From NCBI GenBank assembly GCA_024409165.1, contig JAKSUE010000077.1, positions 1 through 6,746 of the forward strand: a DNA stretch of 6,746 bases. Direction: 5' to 3'. Both the position numbers and the translations under genes were made by a program. The notes under the pieces were generated by a model that had not been told where the DNA came from, made no database searches, and saw only the letters and a list, made by a program, of their open reading frames with translations. Origin of the DNA: an archaeon. Lineage in GTDB: Archaea; Methanobacteriota; Methanobacteria; Methanobacteriales; Methanobacteriaceae. Shown in pieces: positions 3,960-6,746 of the stretch; the first letter of the stretch is position 1, and the number at the start of each line of letters is the position of its first letter.

Positions 3960-6665
3960 GTGTTTAATCAAGGGAAATCTTCATGGAATAGTTCTGCTGT
4001 TTTTTTAATAGCTATGATTGGGGCTGTTTTATCTTTAACAAGTTTAACTCAGTTTTCTTATATTATGTATGGTAATGGTGGTGGAGCATTTCTTATTCCT
4101 TATATTATTGCTATTGTTTTAATAGGGGTTCCTTTTTTATGTCTTGAGTTTGGTGCTGGATTTAAGTTTAAATCAAGTATTTCTAAGATTTTATTTAATA
4201 TTAAGGGGGAGTATGAATATTTGGGTTGGTTTATAATTTTTATAATGTTTTTACTTCTTGCTATATACATTTGTGTGATGGGATGGGACCTTATTTACAT
4301 GTTACTTGCTTTATTTAAAGGATGGGGTGCTAATCCTGATGCTTTCTTTAATCAATCATTATTACATTCAAGTACTGACATATATTCTTTAACTTATCTT
4401 ATTGTTCCAATTGGGATTACAGTTATGGTTATATGGGGAGTTATTTATTTAATATCAAGACATGGTATTGATTTAATAGCAAAGGTTAATATGGTTTTAG
4501 TTCCTGTAATGATTATTCTTTTAGTAGCGGTTTTTATTTTTGTACTTACTTTAGCAGGTTCAAAAATAGCTATGTCTCTCATTATACATCCTGATTGGTC
4601 ATGTCTTTTAGATTATCATGTTTGGTTAATTGCTTTTACTCAAGTTATATCTGTTCTTTTACTTGGTCAAGCTGTAGCTAGTTCTTATTCAAGTTATTTA
4701 GATGGTGATGGTGAGGCTAAAGTTCATTTGGTTGATAATGCTTGGATTATTGCTTTAGTGAGTTTTGCAGTTCAAATAATCTTTACTTTGATTATATTTG
4801 GTCTTTTAGGTGCTATGGTTGAAGTTAATCCTTTAGTTAATACAGAATTTACTAATACATTCACTTTAATCTTTGTTTTAATACCAAATGCATTTAATAC
4901 AATGGGAATTTGGGGAAATATCATTGGATTTGCCTTTTTCTTATTATTATTTATTGCAGGTTTAAGCTCAGCTATTGGAATAATCGAACCATTTGTATCC
5001 TCTGCTGTAGAAAAATTTTCAATAACAAGAACCAGAGCTCTTAGATATATTTGTGTAATTGGTATTTTCGCATCATTTGTATTTACAACAGGAATGGGAC
5101 AATATCTTATAACAGTTGTATCACAATTCCTTATGAATTTCGCTATTTTACTTGCTATTCTTCTTGAACTTGTTATTATTGCATGGGTTTATGGTGCAGA
5201 TAGATTAATGGACAGTCTAAACGAAGGTAGTTCTATTAAAGTAGATAGCTTTTGGATAATCTGTATTAAGTTCATAACTCCAATAATTCTTATTATTTTA
5301 CTTGTACTCGGTGTATATAACTTAATTTCAACAGGAAACCATAGAACATTATTCATTGATTCAATTGTTGCAGTTATATTTGTTATTGCACCACTTGTAT
5401 TAACTTTAAATCTAATTGATAATGATCGCTTTGATTTAAATCTTAATTTAGATTTACACACTCCTGGCCCTTCTAAACCTAAAGCAGAATTTACAGAAGA
5501 CGGAAGTTTTGTAAGTCCATATAAAGATAAAAAAGACAAAAGAAATGGTAAAAATGTATTATTCAATGTAGATTTATCCTCAAGTGAATTCGATTCACCA
5601 AGCGAAACCACTTTAGATGACTTTGAAGATGATGTAGATGATGAAAGTACAAGAGGTAAATCTGTATTTGGTAAAATAAACATGTTTAATAAAGCAAAAG
5701 AAAAAGATTCTTTTGATTTAGAAAGTAATGAGAATTTAGATGAAGATAAATCAGATTTAGACAATAAATTAAACTTAGATTTAGATAATTATACAAAAGA
5801 TTTATTAGATGATGATAATAATGATATAGAGATTATTGATGAGGAATTAAATCAAAAACCTAAATCAAGATTTTCTTTACTTAAAGATTCAATTACTAAA
5901 AACAGTATTTTAAAAGGTTCTAAAGAAGATGACGATTTAGATGAATTTATTAATGAAAATGACTTTTCAAATCATTCTTCACTTTCAGTTCATGATGAGG
6001 AACTTAAATTAAATTCAAATGAATCAATGGAGTCAATAACTCCTATACATTCAACAAAACCTAAATCAAGATTTAAAAAAGCTACTGAATTTGATTTTGA
6101 TTTAATAGATGATGATTCTGATTCTAATTCTAGTTCTGATTCTGATAGTGAAGGTACTATTGATATTTCTAAGCTTCAATCTGATTATAAAGAAGCTAAA
6201 GAGAAGGATGATAAATCAGATGAAGATTCTAAACCTAAATCTAAGTCTAAAAAATCCAAGAAATCTAAAGAGTCTAAAAAATCTAAATCTAATAAAAAAG
6301 AATCTGTTGGAAAGAATATTTCAGAAAAAGAAATGGAAAAGATGTTTGATGATAAAAAAGTAGATGAATCTGAGATTTATCAGGATTTTACTGATGATTT
6401 CTTTGATGATGGTGTTTTTGGTGAAGAGGGTTATGAGTCTCTTTTAGATGATTATGATAAAAAGTCAAATAAATCTAAAAAAAGTTCTAAATTAGAGTCT
6501 AAACCTGATTTAGAGTCTAAACCTAAATCTAAACCTAAAGCAAAGATTAATAGGGTTAAGGGTAAACCTAAGACTATTACAATAAGTGCTGATAATTTTG
6601 ATGAAAGTAAAGATTATGATTTTGAAAATAAAGGTGCAGATTCTGTATTTAATTTAGATGATTAG
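3960..6665 (+). CDS. Divergent NSS/LeuT-fold protein with a 415-residue charged cytoplasmic tail
   Basis: This is a 901-residue protein. Residues 1-486 are a 12-helix LeuT-fold domain colinear with the preceding symporter: the first 48 residues align without a gap and shared blocks include SSWNS, NGGGAFLIPY, FKFKSSISKIL, GWDLIY and FKGWGA. Key positions differ. TM1 reads GAVLSLTSLTQFS instead of GSAVGLGNIWRFP. Na1-site residues are replaced (A23 to V23, N28 to S28, S233 to V232, N265 to S268). The outer gate R31/D388 is Q31/S388, and pocket residues F232, S235 and M238 are S231, L234 and Q237. Retained are G21, A333, S336, S337 (Na2 site), Y103 (TM3) and K6, W9, E351 (inner gate). Residues 487-901 are predicted disordered and, by LeuT topology, cytoplasmic: acidic blocks (DDFEDDVDDE, DDDNNDIEIIDEE), two KPKSRF motifs (633, 700), a Ser/Asp run (717-733), a Lys/Ser run (757-782) and LESKP repeats (845-855). 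GTG start: an in-frame stop lies upstream at 3945-3947 and the next Met (19) is inside TM1. The frame is intact, so it is not a pseudogene. Transport activity is doubtful; sensor, regulator or scaffold is an inference. Confidence 0.85.
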   Translation: MFNQGKSSWNSSAVFLIAMIGAVLSLTSLTQFSYIMYGNGGGAFLIPYIIAIVLIGVPFLCLEFGAGFKFKSSISKILFNIKGEYEYLGWFIIFIMFLLLAIYICVMGWDLIYMLLALFKGWGANPDAFFNQSLLHSSTDIYSLTYLIVPIGITVMVIWGVIYLISRHGIDLIAKVNMVLVPVMIILLVAVFIFVLTLAGSKIAMSLIIHPDWSCLLDYHVWLIAFTQVISVLLLGQAVASSYSSYLDGDGEAKVHLVDNAWIIALVSFAVQIIFTLIIFGLLGAMVEVNPLVNTEFTNTFTLIFVLIPNAFNTMGIWGNIIGFAFFLLLFIAGLSSAIGIIEPFVSSAVEKFSITRTRALRYICVIGIFASFVFTTGMGQYLITVVSQFLMNFAILLAILLELVIIAWVYGADRLMDSLNEGSSIKVDSFWIICIKFITPIILIILLVLGVYNLISTGNHRTLFIDSIVAVIFVIAPLVLTLNLIDNDRFDLNLNLDLHTPGPSKPKAEFTEDGSFVSPYKDKKDKRNGKNVLFNVDLSSSEFDSPSETTLDDFEDDVDDESTRGKSVFGKINMFNKAKEKDSFDLESNENLDEDKSDLDNKLNLDLDNYTKDLLDDDNNDIEIIDEELNQKPKSRFSLLKDSITKNSILKGSKEDDDLDEFINENDFSNHSSLSVHDEELKLNSNESMESITPIHSTKPKSRFKKATEFDFDLIDDDSDSNSSSDSDSEGTIDISKLQSDYKEAKEKDDKSDEDSKPKSKSKKSKKSKESKKSKSNKKESVGKNISEKEMEKMFDDKKVDESEIYQDFTDDFFDDGVFGEEGYESLLDDYDKKSNKSKKSSKLESKPDLESKPKSKPKAKINRVKGKPKTITISADNFDESKDYDFENKGADSVFNLDD
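6492..6524 (+). repeat. 18-base tandem repeat coding LESKP(D/K) in the tail
   Basis: TTAGAGTCTAAACCT occurs at 6492-6506 and 6510-6524, an exact 18-base period that encodes LESKPD and then LESKPK. It is followed by further AAATCTAAACCT units (SKPKSKPKAK in the protein). It looks like replication slippage expanding a low-complexity Lys/Ser/Pro segment, and tract length may vary between strains. Confidence 0.6.
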
Positions 6666-6671
6666 GTTAGG

Positions 6672-6746
6672 TTAATATTTTATATAGGTTATTTTAAATA
6701 CTTCAACATCTGCTAATTTGAATCTAGAACTATCTTGTTCTCCTAC
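6672..6746 (-). CDS. C-terminal end of a convergent gene of unknown function (partial)
   Basis: On the minus strand one frame stays open from the window edge for 24 codons and ends at TAA (6672-6674). It reads VGEQDSSRFKLADVEVF and then KITYIKY. The mixed charged and hydrophobic make-up and non-repetitive codons look like real protein, while the other two minus-strand frames hit stops within the first few codons. I do not recognise the family from this fragment. Its stop lies six bases from the stop of the long symporter-like gene, so the two genes converge tail to tail with no room for separate terminators. The fragment is short enough that a chance open frame remains possible. Confidence 0.5.
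   Translation of the reverse strand, partial: VGEQDSSRFKLADVEVFKITYIKY

Noticed and set aside
5189..5764. 191-codon minus-strand frame, Ser/Lys/Leu-rich
   Set aside because: It arises from reading the Asp/Lys-rich tail (GAT, AAA, TTA, TCT codons) backwards; the real frame on the other strand spans it without a break.
6109..6363. 84-codon plus-strand frame rich in Ile, Leu and Lys
   Set aside because: It is the shifted reading of the low-complexity Ser/Asp and Lys/Ser tracts. There is no ribosome site and the parent frame is intact.
5418..6662. Tail as a surface Ser-Asp repeat adhesin stalk
   Set aside because: The Ser/Asp run is short (about 15 residues), there is no signal peptide or cell-wall anchor, and LeuT topology puts the C-terminus inside the cell.
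3960..6665. Calling the long symporter-like gene a pseudogene because key residues are lost
   Set aside because: The frame is intact over 901 codons with a strong ribosome site and a TATA box, and the changed positions are chemically plausible replacements inside otherwise conserved helices.

Overview
The window looks like a piece of an AT-rich euryarchaeal genome, most probably a Methanobacteriales methanogen of the Methanobrevibacter/Methanosphaera type. The reasons are strongly A/T-biased codons, very T-rich spacers, archaeal Shine-Dalgarno sites (GGTGAT, AAGGAGGT), TATA-box promoters without bacterial -35/-10 pairs, and hairpin or U-tract gene ends. The genus is an inference; no rRNA or other marker is present.

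Layout: (1) positions 1-1617, plus strand, the 5'-truncated but otherwise complete coding region of a Na+/H+ antiporter of the NhaC family. The reading frame is open through position 1, so the ATG at 85 is not the real start. (2) A 545-base T-rich spacer with a terminator hairpin, diverged T-rich repeats and one or two candidate promoters. (3) 2163-3668, a canonical 501-residue LeuT-fold sodium symporter of the neurotransmitter:sodium symporter (NSS/SNF) family. (4) A 291-base spacer with a terminator hairpin, a perfect 22-bp palindrome and a good TATA box. (5) 3960-6665, a 901-residue NSS paralogue starting at GTG. Its membrane half aligns almost without gaps to gene 2 but has lost the Na1-site side chains and the outer gate, and it carries a 415-residue, highly charged Asp/Ser/Lys-rich C-terminal tail. 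(6) 6672-6746, minus strand, the last 24 codons of a convergent gene running out of the window.

How they fit together: the antiporter and the canonical symporter form a plausible sodium cycle, with Na+ extruded by the antiporter and by the methanogen's sodium pumps and returning with an amino-acid-like solute. The three plus-strand genes have separate spacers, and the first two have their own terminator-like hairpins, so they are probably independently transcribed. The most interesting object is gene 3. The residues it kept (Na2 site, Tyr in TM3, cytoplasmic gate) and those it lost (Na1 site, outer gate, unwound glycines) form a pattern that suggests a transporter-derived sensor, regulator or scaffold rather than an ordinary symporter. 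That is a hypothesis drawn from residue-by-residue comparison with gene 2 and with LeuT as remembered.
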